Below are positions 14,859 to 23,257 of a stretch of 34,243 nt of DNA, piece after piece. Numbering within the stretch: the stretch's first letter is position 1; every line of letters begins with the position of its first letter. Location of the stretch: assembly GCA_945869965.1 (NCBI GenBank), contig CAMBRC010000045.1:1-34243 (forward strand), read 5' to 3'. The stretch comes from Asaia bogorensis. GTDB lineage: Bacteria > Pseudomonadota > Alphaproteobacteria > Acetobacterales > Acetobacteraceae. The position numbers were made by a program, and so were the translations under genes. Under the pieces are notes generated by a model. It did no database searches. It was given only the letters and a program-made list of their open reading frames with translations, and had not been told where the DNA came from.

Positions 14859-15503
14859 CTAGCGGTCGTATTTTTTCCAGGCTCTGGCGGCGGCGCGGAT
14901 TTCGGGCGGGAGCGGGCGGTCGGGGGTGCCGTGGGGTGTGGGGTGGTTTGTGGTCCGAGAGCCCCCCTCCGGCTCCCCCCGTGGAGGACGGGGGGAGAGA
15001 CGTCTAGGGAGGCGGAGGTATTCCGGCAGGGCGACGCCGAGCATGTGGGCGAGGGGGCGCAGGAGGCGGCCGGCTTGCGGGGCGGCTTGGACGAAATCGC
15101 GCATTTGCGGGGTGTTGTGCAGGAGGTGTTCGATGGCTCCGGCGCAGGGGGCGGCGGCGGCGATGCGGGCGCCGATCCAGCCGCGCCTGGTGGGGAGGCG
15201 GGGTTGCGGGGGGCGGATTTGCGGGATTCTGGCGCGCGACGGGCGCGGGGCGGGCAGGGTGTTTGATTCGTAGCGGGCGAAGAGGGTGCGCAGGCGGTGG
15301 GCGAGGCGGCCGAGGCGCTGGGTGAGGTGGTGCCAGGTTTCGGCGGGCAGGGGCTGGGCAAGGTTAGGCTGTGCGACTGCGGTGTATGCCTGTGCGCCGA
15401 TCCAGGTGATTTCGGTCGCGCGGCTTTGCATCGCCATGAAGGCGATGATGGCCTGAGTCAGCCGGCCGATCGTGGTGGTGAGGTAGGCGGCGATGTTTGT
15501 CAT
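14859..15503 (-). CDS. Hypothetical protein containing an in-frame repeat insertion
   Basis: 214 residues, unrecognised. The N-terminal half is helical (TTTIGRLTQAIIAFMAMQSR), the middle is Pro/Arg-rich (PAPRPSRARIPQIRPPQPR) and helices continue at IEHLLHNTPQMRDFVQAAPQ and LLRPLAHMLGVALPEYL. Residues about 168-178 (LSPRPPRGEPEGG) are encoded by the GC-rich hairpin repeat found twice more in the window outside genes, so the tail after LPEYLRLPRR is a repeat-derived extension. The native end ELPPEIRAAARAWKKY follows it, so the frame was kept. Proteins with this layout are, as far as I recall, confined to Acetobacteraceae. Upstream is AT-rich. Confidence 0.65.
   Translation of the reverse strand: MTNIAAYLTTTIGRLTQAIIAFMAMQSRATEITWIGAQAYTAVAQPNLAQPLPAETWHHLTQRLGRLAHRLRTLFARYESNTLPAPRPSRARIPQIRPPQPRLPTRRGWIGARIAAAAPCAGAIEHLLHNTPQMRDFVQAAPQAGRLLRPLAHMLGVALPEYLRLPRRLSPRPPRGEPEGGSRTTNHPTPHGTPDRPLPPEIRAAARAWKKYDR
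14961..14999. repeat. GC-rich hairpin repeat, copy 1 (inside a CDS)
   Basis: A 39-base copy of the sequence beginning GCCCCCCTCCGGCTCCCC. It contains a perfect 10-bp stem, CTCCCCCCGT (14973-14982) with ACGGGGGGAG (14988-14997), around a 5-base loop. It is identical over its length to copy 3 and lies in the reading frame of the hypothetical gene at 14859-15503. Confidence 0.9.
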
Positions 15504-15603
15504 TGGTAGTTAACATATAGCGCCGAGCGCGCCGCTACAAGGGGTGCACGCGGATTTTTTTCGTAAATTTTTTAAACGCCCGCGAATGGCATGGAAGCCA
15601 AGC

Positions 15604-15641
15604 GGATATAAGTTTTTTGGTTCTTTTTTTCAAAAAAGAAC
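15604..15641. repeat. AT-rich palindromic element A (single half-unit)
   Basis: One half-unit of the family: an arm GGATATAAGTTTTTTG followed by a hairpin with stem GTTCTTTTTT (15620-15629) and AAAAAAGAAC (15632-15641). No inverted partner follows; about 20 bases downstream the GC-rich hairpin repeat begins. The element lies between the hypothetical gene (start at 15503) and the end of secF. Confidence 0.85.
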
Positions 15642-15660
15642 AATGGCTTGCTGGCTGGGC

Positions 15661-15700
15661 GGCCCCCCTCCGGCTCCCCCCGCAAGCAGGGGGAGGGAAG
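15661..15700. repeat. GC-rich hairpin repeat, copy 2
   Basis: Shares GGCCCCCCTCCGGCTCCC with the other copies, but the loop side differs: stem CTCCCCC (15674-15680) with GGGGGAG (15689-15695) and loop CGCAAGCA. It directly follows AT-rich element A and ends about a dozen bases before the 3' end of secF. Confidence 0.85.
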
Positions 15701-15712
15701 CACGCGAGCGAG

Positions 15713-16672
15713 CTAGGGGCTCGTTTGTTCGGCGGGTTTGGTGGGGGCGACGGTGTCGCGGCGGAGGCGGTGTTCGCCGAGGAAGAGGAGGATGGGGGCG
15801 GCGATGAAGATTGACGAGGTGGTGCCGACGATGATGCCGAAGAGGTTCATCCAGGCGAAGCCGGCGAGCGACGATCCCGAGGCGAAGATGACCAAAGGCA
15901 GGCTGGCCAGGAAGATGGTCATCGAGGTGCCGACGGTGCGGTTGAGGGTTTCGTTGATGGAGAGGTCGATCAGGTCGCGGAGCGGCATGGTTTTGTATTT
16001 GCGCAGGTTTTCGCGCATGCGGTCGTAGACCACGACCTTGTCGTTGGTGGAGTAGCCGAGGATGGAGAGGATGGCGCCGACCATGACCAGGTCGAAATCG
16101 AGGCCGGTGATGACGAGGAAGCCGATTGCCTTGGTGATGTCCAGGATCAGGGTGACGACGGCGCCGACGGCGAATTGCCATTCGAAGCGGAACCAGATGT
16201 AGACCAGGATCATCAGCATCGAAACGCCGAGTGCGATCATGCCGTCGCGGAAGAGTTCCTTGGAGACGGCGGCCCCTACGGCGTCAGTGCGGACGACGCG
16301 GGTGCCCGGCTGGACGGATTCCAGCGCCTCGCGGACGCGGGTGACCATTTTCTGGGTTTCGGCTTCGGTGGGTTGCGGGCCGAGGCGGATCATCACGGCG
16401 TTGTCGTCGCCGAAGCGCTGCATGGCGGGTTCGCCGAGGCCGCGGGCGGCGATGCCGGATTTGAGGGCGGGGATGTCGGCGGGGACGGGGGTGCGGATTT
16501 CCATGACGATGCCGCCGGCGAAGTCGATGCCGAGATGCAGGCCGGGATAGAAGAACAGCACGACCGAGGCGGTGGAGAGGATCGCTGAGACGATGAGGCC
16601 GAGAAAGCGGCCGCGCATGAACTGGATGCGGGTGTTGTCCGGGACGATGCGGAACATCGGTTTTATGAACAT
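15713..16672 (-). CDS. secF: Protein translocase subunit SecF
   Basis: 319 residues, normal length. SecF pairs with SecD in the SecDF complex, which uses the proton gradient to help proteins leave the Sec channel on the periplasmic side. Visible features: first helix (LGLIVSAILSTASVVLFFYP), the conserved GIDFAGG turn, a short periplasmic P4-type domain (about 55-125), then five helices, with LGYSTNDKVVVYDRMREN (the essential Asp/Arg helix region) and SINETLNRTVGTSMT. Start at MFIKPMF, with a weak GGAA upstream; the second Met is possible. It lies downstream of secD on the same strand, but 237 bases of repeats separate them, so it may be weakly coupled. Confidence 0.95.
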   Translation of the reverse strand: MFIKPMFRIVPDNTRIQFMRGRFLGLIVSAILSTASVVLFFYPGLHLGIDFAGGIVMEIRTPVPADIPALKSGIAARGLGEPAMQRFGDDNAVMIRLGPQPTEAETQKMVTRVREALESVQPGTRVVRTDAVGAAVSKELFRDGMIALGVSMLMILVYIWFRFEWQFAVGAVVTLILDITKAIGFLVITGLDFDLVMVGAILSILGYSTNDKVVVYDRMRENLRKYKTMPLRDLIDLSINETLNRTVGTSMTIFLASLPLVIFASGSSLAGFAWMNLFGIIVGTTSSIFIAAPILLFLGEHRLRRDTVAPTKPAEQTSP

Positions 16673-16714
16673 GGCCGTGTTCCTAGCGGGAGCCGAGAGG
16701 CAGGAAGGAAGATT

Positions 16715-16813
16715 CTTCTTTTTCTGAAGAAAAAGAAGCAAAAAGACTTTTATCCATTTGGGCTGGGGCTGAATGGAAAGACAGTTTTTTGGTTCTTTTT
16801 TTCAAAAAAGAAC
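16715..16813. repeat. AT-rich palindromic element B between secD and secF
   Basis: Two half-units in inverted order. Stem CTTCTTTTTC (16715-16724) with GAAAAAGAAG (16729-16738), then arm AAAAAGACTTTTATCCATTT, a short centre, arm AATGGAAAGACAGTTTTTTG, and stem GTTCTTTTTT (16792-16801) with AAAAAAGAAC (16804-16813). Its position between two cotranscribed sec genes means that, if it terminates strongly, secF needs its own promoter. Confidence 0.85.
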
Positions 16814-16830
16814 GTGCTTGCTGGGGTGGC

Positions 16831-16870
16831 GGCCCCCCTCCGGCTCCCCCCGTGGAGGACGGGGGGAGAG
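16831..16870. repeat. GC-rich hairpin repeat, copy 3
   Basis: The same sequence as copy 1, with the perfect stem CTCCCCCCGT (16844-16853) and ACGGGGGGAG (16859-16868) around GGAGG. It follows AT-rich element B by 17 bases, matching the arrangement of element A and copy 2. The pair therefore behaves as a composite unit. Confidence 0.9.
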
Positions 16871-16909
16871 AAGCATAGTAAGGGCGTGGTTGCTGGGTCA
16901 TGGTGCGGG

Positions 16910-18481
16910 CTAGACCGGCAGGAGCTGGGGGCGGTAGCGGCCGTACCATTTCACCATCAGCAGGCGGGCGATGATGGTTGCGGTGAACATCGAGGTGACG
17001 ATGCCCACGCAGATTGTGATGGCGAAGCCGCGGACCGGGCCGGCGCCGAAGGTGAAGAGCATGACGTGGCTGAGGAAGGCGGCGGCGTTGGTGTCCAGGA
17101 TGGTGGCAAAGGCGCGTTCGTAGCCGTGCTGCATGGCGTTGAGCGGCGATCTTCCGGCGATCACCTCTTCGCGGATGCGTTCGTTGATCAGGATGTTGGC
17201 GTCCACCGACAGGCCCAGGGTGAGCAGGATGCCGGCCATGCCGGGCAGGGTCAGGGTGGCTTCCATCACCGAGAGGATGCCGATCATCAGGACCAGGTTG
17301 ACGATCATGGCGATGTTGGCGAACCAGCCGAATAGGCCATAGAAGACGGCCATGTAGGCCAGGACGAGGAAGAAGCCGACGATCAGTGAGAGGGCGCCGG
17401 CGCGGATGGCGTCCGCGCCGAGTTCCGGGCCGACGGTGCGTTCTTCGATGACGGTGAGCGGGGCGGGCAGGGCGCCGGCGCGCAGCAGGATGGCGAGCTC
17501 GTTGGCGCTGCCGGCGGTGAAATTGCCGCTGATCTGGCCGCGGCCGCCGATGATCGGCTCGTTGATGACGGGGGCGGAGATCACCTTGTCATCGAGCACG
17601 ATGGCGAAGGGGCGGCCGACATTGGCGCGGCTGATCTCGGCGAAGCGGCGGGTGCCGACGCTATCGAAAGTGAAGTTGACGACCCATTGGCTGGTCTGGG
17701 AGTTCTGGCCGGCGCGGGCGTCGGTCAGGTTGGCGCCGTCGACCTCGATGCGGCGGCGCACGGCGATGCGGCCGCCGCCGCGGCCTTCCAATTGCATGAA
17801 ATCGACGCCGGGGGGCGGGACGGCCTGGGCGATGTTGGCGGTTTCGTCGGTGAGGCGGAAGGTCATGCGGGCGGTTTTGCCGAGCAACTGCTTGATGCGG
17901 TTGGGGTCCTCGACGCCGGGGAGCTGGACGACGATGCGGGCGTCGCCCTGGCGGGTGATGATGGGGTCGACGACGCCGGTTTCGTCGATGCGGCGGCGGA
18001 CGATCTCGATTGATTGGGCGACGGCGGCCTGGGCGCGGTCGCGCAGGCCGATGGGGGAGAGAGTGACGGTGATCAGGCCTTCGGGCGTCTGTTCGAATTC
18101 GAGGTCGGGGCGCTGGCCGGGCTGCGCGGTGGAGAGTTCGCGCAGCTTGGTCATAGCCTGCGGCAGCTTGGTTTGGTCGTCGATGCGCACGGTCATGCGG
18201 TTTTGCGCGTGCAGGGCGGTGACGACGAAGCGCGGGATGCCTTCGCGGCGCAGCGACTGGCGCGCGAAGTCGGCCATGCTGTCGATGCGTTCCTTGATGA
18301 CGGCGTTCATGTCGACTTCGAGGAGGAGGTAGGAGCCGCCCTTGAGGTCGAGGCCGAGATGGATGGCGCGCCAGGGGACCCATTTGGCGGGGGCGGGGAG
18401 GAGATTGGGCAGGCAGAGGAGGGCGCCGAGCACGCAGATGCCGAGCACGATCAAGGACTTGGTGCGACTGAAAAACATCAT
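16910..18481 (-). CDS. secD: Protein translocase subunit SecD
   Basis: 523 residues, typical of alphaproteobacteria. One N-terminal helix (SLIVLGICVLGALLCLPNLL), then LGLDLKGGSYLLLEVD, the large periplasmic P1 domain with RRRIDETGVVDPIITRQG and VQLPGVEDPNRIKQLLGKTA, the P1 head, and a five-helix C-terminal bundle. GLSVDANILINERIREE carries the conserved Asp of proton transfer. It is the partner of SecF downstream. The start uses the first of two consecutive ATG codons, preceded by GGAG at about 10 bases. No yajC is next to it, although yajC often precedes secD. It diverges from the Gfo/Idh/MocA gene. Confidence 0.95.
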   Translation of the reverse strand: MMFFSRTKSLIVLGICVLGALLCLPNLLPAPAKWVPWRAIHLGLDLKGGSYLLLEVDMNAVIKERIDSMADFARQSLRREGIPRFVVTALHAQNRMTVRIDDQTKLPQAMTKLRELSTAQPGQRPDLEFEQTPEGLITVTLSPIGLRDRAQAAVAQSIEIVRRRIDETGVVDPIITRQGDARIVVQLPGVEDPNRIKQLLGKTARMTFRLTDETANIAQAVPPPGVDFMQLEGRGGGRIAVRRRIEVDGANLTDARAGQNSQTSQWVVNFTFDSVGTRRFAEISRANVGRPFAIVLDDKVISAPVINEPIIGGRGQISGNFTAGSANELAILLRAGALPAPLTVIEERTVGPELGADAIRAGALSLIVGFFLVLAYMAVFYGLFGWFANIAMIVNLVLMIGILSVMEATLTLPGMAGILLTLGLSVDANILINERIREEVIAGRSPLNAMQHGYERAFATILDTNAAAFLSHVMLFTFGAGPVRGFAITICVGIVTSMFTATIIARLLMVKWYGRYRPQLLPV

Positions 18482-18549
18482 GGCCGGCAGGCTCCGGGGT
18501 GGGCGGGGGCGGAGAATGACGATAGCGTCGGGCGATGGCAACCTGGGCC

Positions 18550-18640
18550 AAGCGGATGAAAGTTTTTTGGTTCTTTTTTTCAAAAATGAACAAGCGCTTC
18601 TTTTTGAAAAAAGAAGCAAAAACTTTTCATCTGTTTAGAA
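18550..18640. repeat. AT-rich palindromic element C (head-to-head half-units)
   Basis: Here the arms lie outside and the hairpins inside, the reverse of elements B and D-G: arm AGCGGATGAAAGTTTTTTG, an imperfect hairpin (GTTCTTTTTTT with AAAAATGAAC, one T-T mismatch), then a hairpin of GCTTCTTTTT (18596-18605) and AAAAAGAAGC (18608-18617), then arm AAAAACTTTTCATCTGTTT. It sits between two divergent genes (secD and the oxidoreductase). Confidence 0.85.
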
Positions 18641-18665
18641 GGCTGGCGTTTAGGGGGCTGGGGTG

Positions 18666-19604
18666 ATGTTGCGGGTTGGGGTGGTGGGTGCGGGGTATTT
18701 TGGGCGGTTTCATGCGCTGAAGGTGGCGGCGGGGGCGCGCAGCGTTTTGGGGGGGGTTTGTGACGCGGTGCCGGAGCGGGCGGCGGCACTGGCGGCGGAG
18801 TTGGGGTGTTTGGCGCTGGGGTGGGAGGCGTTGCTGGCGGGGTGTGATGCCGTGGTGATTGCTTCGCCGGCGGCCACGCACCATGTGGCGGCGGCGGCGG
18901 CGCTCAGGGCTGGGAAGCATGTGCTGGTGGAGAAGCCGATTGCGGCTTCGCTGGAGGAGGCGGATGGGTTGATCGGGCTGGCGCTTGCGGGGGGGCTGGT
19001 GCTGCAGGTGGGGCATTTGCTGCGGTATTCGGCGGAGCGGGCGGCGATTGTCGGGCGGGTGGCGAGGCCGGCCTTTATCGAGTGTACGCGGGTGGCGCCG
19101 TTCAAGGCGCGGGGGACGGATGTGAGCGTGGTGCTGGATCTGATGGTGCACGATCTGGATATGGTTTTGTCGCTGGTGGATGCGCCGCTGGAGGGGGTGG
19201 AAGCGGTGGGGATGGCGGTGGCGAGTGGCTATGTGGACCTGGCCCATGCGCGGTTGCGGTTCGGCAATGGGGCGGTGGCGATGCTGGTGGCGAGCCGGGT
19301 GGCGGGGCGGACGGAGCGGTCGATGCGGGTGTTTGGGGCGGAGGGGGTGCTGGAGCTGGATTTTGGCGCGCGGGTGCTGCGGCATGTGCGGCCGGGGGGG
19401 GCGGAGGAGGGGGGCGACTGGGCGGCGGTGGATTTGATTGCGGCCGAGCATGCGGCGTTTGCGGCTGCGGTGCTGGATGGGGCGCCAGTGCTGGTGGATG
19501 GCGCGGCGGGGCGGCGGGCGCTGGAGGCGGCGTTGATGGTGGAGGCGGCGATTGCGGCGAGCCGGGAGGCGGCGGTGGCGGGCGGGTTGTTGCCGCCCGC
19601 TTGA
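18666..19604 (+). CDS. Gfo/Idh/MocA-family NAD-dependent oxidoreductase
   Basis: 312 residues. The Rossmann motif VGVVGAGYFGRFHA is at the very N-terminus and the Lys-Pro signature is in GKHVLVEKPIA (about residue 90). LDLMVHDLDMVLSL carries the His/Asp catalytic region of the C-terminal domain. These enzymes oxidise or reduce sugar or cyclic polyol carbonyls. GnnA-like UDP-sugar dehydrogenases belong here, but no partner aminotransferase or lpx gene is next to it, so the substrate is open. AGGGGG precedes the ATG; a GTG one codon earlier is an alternative. Ala and Gly codons are strongly G-ended. It converges on the chemoreceptor gene. Confidence 0.85.
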   Translation: MLRVGVVGAGYFGRFHALKVAAGARSVLGGVCDAVPERAAALAAELGCLALGWEALLAGCDAVVIASPAATHHVAAAAALRAGKHVLVEKPIAASLEEADGLIGLALAGGLVLQVGHLLRYSAERAAIVGRVARPAFIECTRVAPFKARGTDVSVVLDLMVHDLDMVLSLVDAPLEGVEAVGMAVASGYVDLAHARLRFGNGAVAMLVASRVAGRTERSMRVFGAEGVLELDFGARVLRHVRPGGAEEGGDWAAVDLIAAEHAAFAAAVLDGAPVLVDGAAGRRALEAALMVEAAIAASREAAVAGGLLPPA

Positions 19605-19608
19605 GCTG

Positions 19609-22077
19609 TCAGGCCGCCTTGGCGGGGGTTTTGTGTTCGAGCCGGTCAAGGGCGGCGGTGAGGGCGGGGGAGATTGTGCCCTCGACGAACTGGATGCACA
19701 TGGAGCCCATTTCGTCGAAATCCATGGCGGTGGCGTCGGTGCGGCAATCGGGGCCCAGGCTGTCGGCGAAGAGGGTGCAGCGGGCGCCGATTTGGGTGTC
19801 GCGCAGGCCGTCGATGCGGGCGCCGCCGCGGGAGATGTCGCGCAGGCGGGCTTCGCGGCGGACGCCGCCAACGGCGAGGGCGCAGGGGCGGTCGATGGTG
19901 TGACGCTGTTGGAGGCGGCGGTCGGCATCGTCGGTGGCGGTGCGGATGGCGCGGATGATGTTGGCGTCGAGAGCGGCGATGACGTCGGCGATGGAGTGGG
20001 TTCCGGTTCGCACCAGGGTTGCCTGGGTGCCGGTGAGGGTGGCGTCGGCGGAGACTTCGGCGATGCGGACGGAGACTTCCTGGGCGACTTCGCCGGTCTG
20101 GGTGACGGCGCGGGCGATTTCCTGGGTGGCGCTGGCTTGTTCCTCGACGGCGGCGGCGACGGCGACGGAGACCTGGGCGAGTTCGGTGATGCGGTCGCCG
20201 ATGTCGCCGACGGCTTCGACGACGGCGGCGGTGGTGGCCTGGATCTCGGCGATCTGGCGGGAGATTTCCTCGGTGGAGCGCGAGGTCTGGGTGGCGAGGT
20301 TCTTCACTTCGGAGGCGACGACGGCGAAGCCCTTGCCGGCGTCACCGGCGCGGGCGGCCTCGATGGTGGCGTTCAGGGCGAGCAGGTTGGTCTGGCTGGC
20401 GATGGAGCTGATGAGCTGTACGACGTCGCCGATGCGGGCGGCGGATTCGGAGAGCGAGCGGATGCGTTGCTGGGCGCGTTCGCCGCCTTCGACGGCGCGC
20501 TGGGCGGTGTTGCTGGCCTGGGCGACCTGGCCGGCGATTTCGGTGATGGAGGCGGTGAGCTGTTCGCTGGCGGCGCTGACGGCCTGGGCGTTGGCCAGGG
20601 CCTGTTCGGCGGCGGAGGCGACGGAGACGGCGTTGGAGGAGACGCGGTCGGCGGAGGCGCTCATGTCGCGGGCCTGGTTGGCCATTTCGCTGGTCTGGCG
20701 GGCGACGTTTTCGACGGCTTCGCGGGTCTGGGCCTCGACGGAATTGGCCATCGCCTGGACGGAGGCGCGGCGTTCGACGGCGGCGACGCGGTCGCGTTCG
20801 AAGCGCTCCTCGATGGTGTAGGACAGGCGGGCGCGCATGGAGCGGAGCAGGCGGGTGATGGGGTGGAATTCGCGGGCGGCGGGAAGCGGGATGGGCTGTT
20901 TGAAGTCGGCGCGGGCGATAGCGTCGAAGTGGTGTTCCATCTCACGCATCGGGCGGCGGATGCTGGCCAGCAGCCAGAAGCCGAAGCCGGTGGAGGCCAG
21001 GGTGGAGAGGATGATCAGGCCGGCGGAGAGGCTCATGTGGAGCTTGAAGTCTTCGGCGGCCTCGTCCGCGAGTTCCTTGGCGACGCGTTCCTGGAGGGCG
21101 ATCAGGGCGAGGCCACCCTTGCGCGCATCGGCGAAGATGGGAGCCATGGTCTCGCGGGCGTGTTTGCGTAGCGCGGCGACGTCGCCTTTCTGGGCCAGGG
21201 CGACGCCGGGCTCCAGGCCTTCCTTGACGAACTTGGTTCGGGTGGCGATGAAGCTGGTGGCGAGGCCCTTCTCCTCCTCGGTGAGGTAGGTGGCCATGTA
21301 TTCGGCCCAGACCTTGGTGATCCGGTCGCGGTTGGCTTGCAGGGCACTGATGTCTTTGGCTACCTCGGTGGCGGCGCCGGCCTCGATGTCGTCGGCCATG
21401 TCGCGCACCAGTGCGAAATTTGTATGCATCAGGTCATTGATGGTGGCGATCTGGCCGGCGGGGACGGTGCGGTCCTCGTAGACCGATTTGAGCGCGGTGT
21501 TGGAATCCGACATGCCGGACAGGGTGACGGTGGCGGCGCCGAGGGTGAGGGCGATGGTCACCACGAAGGCGAAGGCCAGGCGGCCGGTGATGCTCTTGGC
21601 GGCGGATACGATGCCGGCGCCGAGGCCGGTCTTGCGCAGTTCGCCATCGCTGAGCGACACGGCGGATTTGCCGGCGCGCATGTCAGCATAGGCACGCTCG
21701 GCGGTGGCGACGGCTTCGCGGCTGGGGCGGGTGCGGATGGAGATTTAGCCGGTGGTCTGGCCGTTTTCGATGGTGGGGGTGACGTTGGCGTTGACCCAGT
21801 AAAAGCCGCCATCCTTGCGGCGATTTTTGACCAGGCCATCCCACGGGCGGCCGGCCTTGACGGTGTCCCACAGGTTGGCGAAGGCTTCCTTGGGCATGTC
21901 CGGGTGGCGGACGAGGTTATGCGGCTGGTTGATCAGCTCAGCGGTGGAGAAGCCGGAGATATCGATGAAGGGCTGGTTGGCGAAGACGATGTTGCTGTCG
22001 GGGTCCGTGCGGGAGACCAGGATCTGGCCCTCGGGCATTTCGACTTCGTGGTCGGTGACGGGGGTGTTCATGCGCAT
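19609..22077 (-). pseudogene. Aer-like PAS-MCP-PilZ chemoreceptor gene split by an in-frame TAA
   Basis: One reading frame carries a whole receptor but is cut by TAA at 21745-21747. The first part (from MRMNTPVTDHEVEMPEG) is an Aer-type PAS domain: ILVSRTDPDSNIVFANQPF, NLVRHPDMP, WVNANVTPTIENGQTTG. The codons after TAA read [22 protein letters not shown], in phase, where family members have Tyr: TTG-Y-ISIRT. The second part (690 residues from Met at 21681) has a TM helix, a four-helix-bundle sensor, a second TM helix, HAMP-like linker, the MCP signalling hairpin ([17 protein letters not shown]) and a C-terminal PilZ domain with RLQQR and DISRGGAR for c-di-GMP. Options are a pseudogene, two proteins made separately, or readthrough. 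The start is uncertain (22071 possible). Confidence 0.85.
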
Positions 22078-22261
22078 GGGATCGACGGCCTTGTCCAACG
22101 TTGCGTGCCAGGGAGGCGTTCGGACGGAGTGGTACGGCAGGAAAGTTAAGGTTTGCTTGCCGTTTGCACGCGGGGCGCAGGGTTGGCTTGTCCGTTACCG
22201 GCGTATTTGCGACGCTGTTGGCAAGCTGGCCCGATGAGGCGCGGCGGTACGGGAGGGTCGG

Positions 22262-23116
22262 ATGAGCTACGAGACGATTACCTATGAGCTGAAGGGCACC
22301 ACGGCGGTGATCACGCTGAACCGGCCGGAGCGGCGCAATGCGCTGAGCCTGCAGTTGCAGAAGGAGCTGGCGGCGGCGTTGATCGAGGCGGATGAGCACA
22401 ACGCGATTCATGCGGTGGTGCTGAAGGGGGCGGGGCCGCATTTCTGTGCGGGGGCGGATTTGAGCGAGTATTCCGCCGGGCGGGGGCCGGAGTATCGCGG
22501 GCGGGAGGAGATCGACGACGATATCTGGCGGCTGGAGCAGGGGCAGAAGCTGCGGATGACCTTGTTCGACATGCATAAGCCGGTGATCTGCATGGTGCAT
22601 GGGACGGTGATCGGGGTGGGGACCGATATCATGCTGTTGTGCGATATCGTGATCGCCGCGGACGATGCGCGGATCGGGTTTCCGCCGGTGCGCGACCTGG
22701 GGACGCCGCCGGGGCATATGTGGCTCTATAACATTGGGCCGCAGTGGGCGAAGCGGTTGATGCTGACGGGGGATTCGGTGACCGGGGCGGATGCGGCGCT
22801 GATCGGGCTGGTGCTGAAGGCGGTGCCTCTGGCGGATCTGGAGGGTGAGGTGATGCGGCTGGCGGGGCGGATGGGGATGGTGGATCCGCATCTGCTGTCG
22901 GCCAATAAGCGGTTGATCAATTTGGGGCTGGAGCTGATGGGGGCGCGGACGTTGCAGCGCCTGGCGGCCGAGATCGATGCGCGGGGGCACAATGCGCCGA
23001 TGGCACGGCAGTTCAAGAAGACGATGCGGGAGTTCGGGGTGAAGCATGCCTTCACCAAGCGGGATTCGGCGTTCGGGCGGGGGTATGCGAGCGTCGTTGG
23101 ACCGGATAAGGATTAA
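22262..23116 (+). CDS. Divergent crotonase-family enzyme
   Basis: 284 residues, about 20 longer than most crotonases, with a C-terminal extension ending KRDSAFGRGYASVVG. First oxyanion loop FCAGADLSEY, second HGTVIGVGTDIMLLCDI. The classical Glu pair is replaced: Asp122 (GVGTDIM) stands at the first site and Pro (GFPPVRDLG) at the second, while the usual GAGG turn reads TPPGHMW. Catalysis therefore differs from enoyl-CoA hydratase and the reaction cannot be stated. GGAGG lies just before the ATG. It stands alone, in the same direction as the quinone oxidoreductase but separated from it by palindromic element D. Confidence 0.85.
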   Translation: MSYETITYELKGTTAVITLNRPERRNALSLQLQKELAAALIEADEHNAIHAVVLKGAGPHFCAGADLSEYSAGRGPEYRGREEIDDDIWRLEQGQKLRMTLFDMHKPVICMVHGTVIGVGTDIMLLCDIVIAADDARIGFPPVRDLGTPPGHMWLYNIGPQWAKRLMLTGDSVTGADAALIGLVLKAVPLADLEGEVMRLAGRMGMVDPHLLSANKRLINLGLELMGARTLQRLAAEIDARGHNAPMARQFKKTMREFGVKHAFTKRDSAFGRGYASVVGPDKD

Positions 23117-23120
23117 GCGC

Positions 23121-23234
23121 GTTCTTTTTTGAAAAAAAGAACCAAAAAACTTTTATTCGTTTGGGCCGGGTGTTTGCATAGGCCCGGCCTTAATGGATGA
23201 AGTTTTTTTGCTTCTTTTTGTTCACAAAAAGAAG
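23121..23234. repeat. AT-rich palindromic element D
   Basis: A full element. Hairpin GTTCTTTTTT (23121-23130) with AAAAAAGAAC (23133-23142), arm CAAAAAACTTTTATTCG, a GC stem GGCCGGG (23164-23170) with CCCGGCC (23183-23189), arm AATGGATGAAGTTTTTTTG, and a second hairpin CTTCTTTTTGT (23211-23221) with ACAAAAAGAAG (23224-23234). It starts 4 bases after the crotonase stop and ends 23 bases before the next gene's GTG. Confidence 0.9.
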
Positions 23235-23257
23235 AATCTTTCTTTAGGAGTGCTGGC

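Noticed and set aside
17406-18332. A 308-codon plus-strand frame opposite secD
   Set aside because: secD is certain, and the opposite frame is Ser/Arg-rich with no domain.
19552-21171. A 539-codon plus-strand frame, very Gly/Asp-rich, opposite the chemoreceptor
   Set aside because: It is the mirror of a high-GC coding frame. The composition is low-complexity, and the minus strand has recognisable MCP and PilZ motifs.
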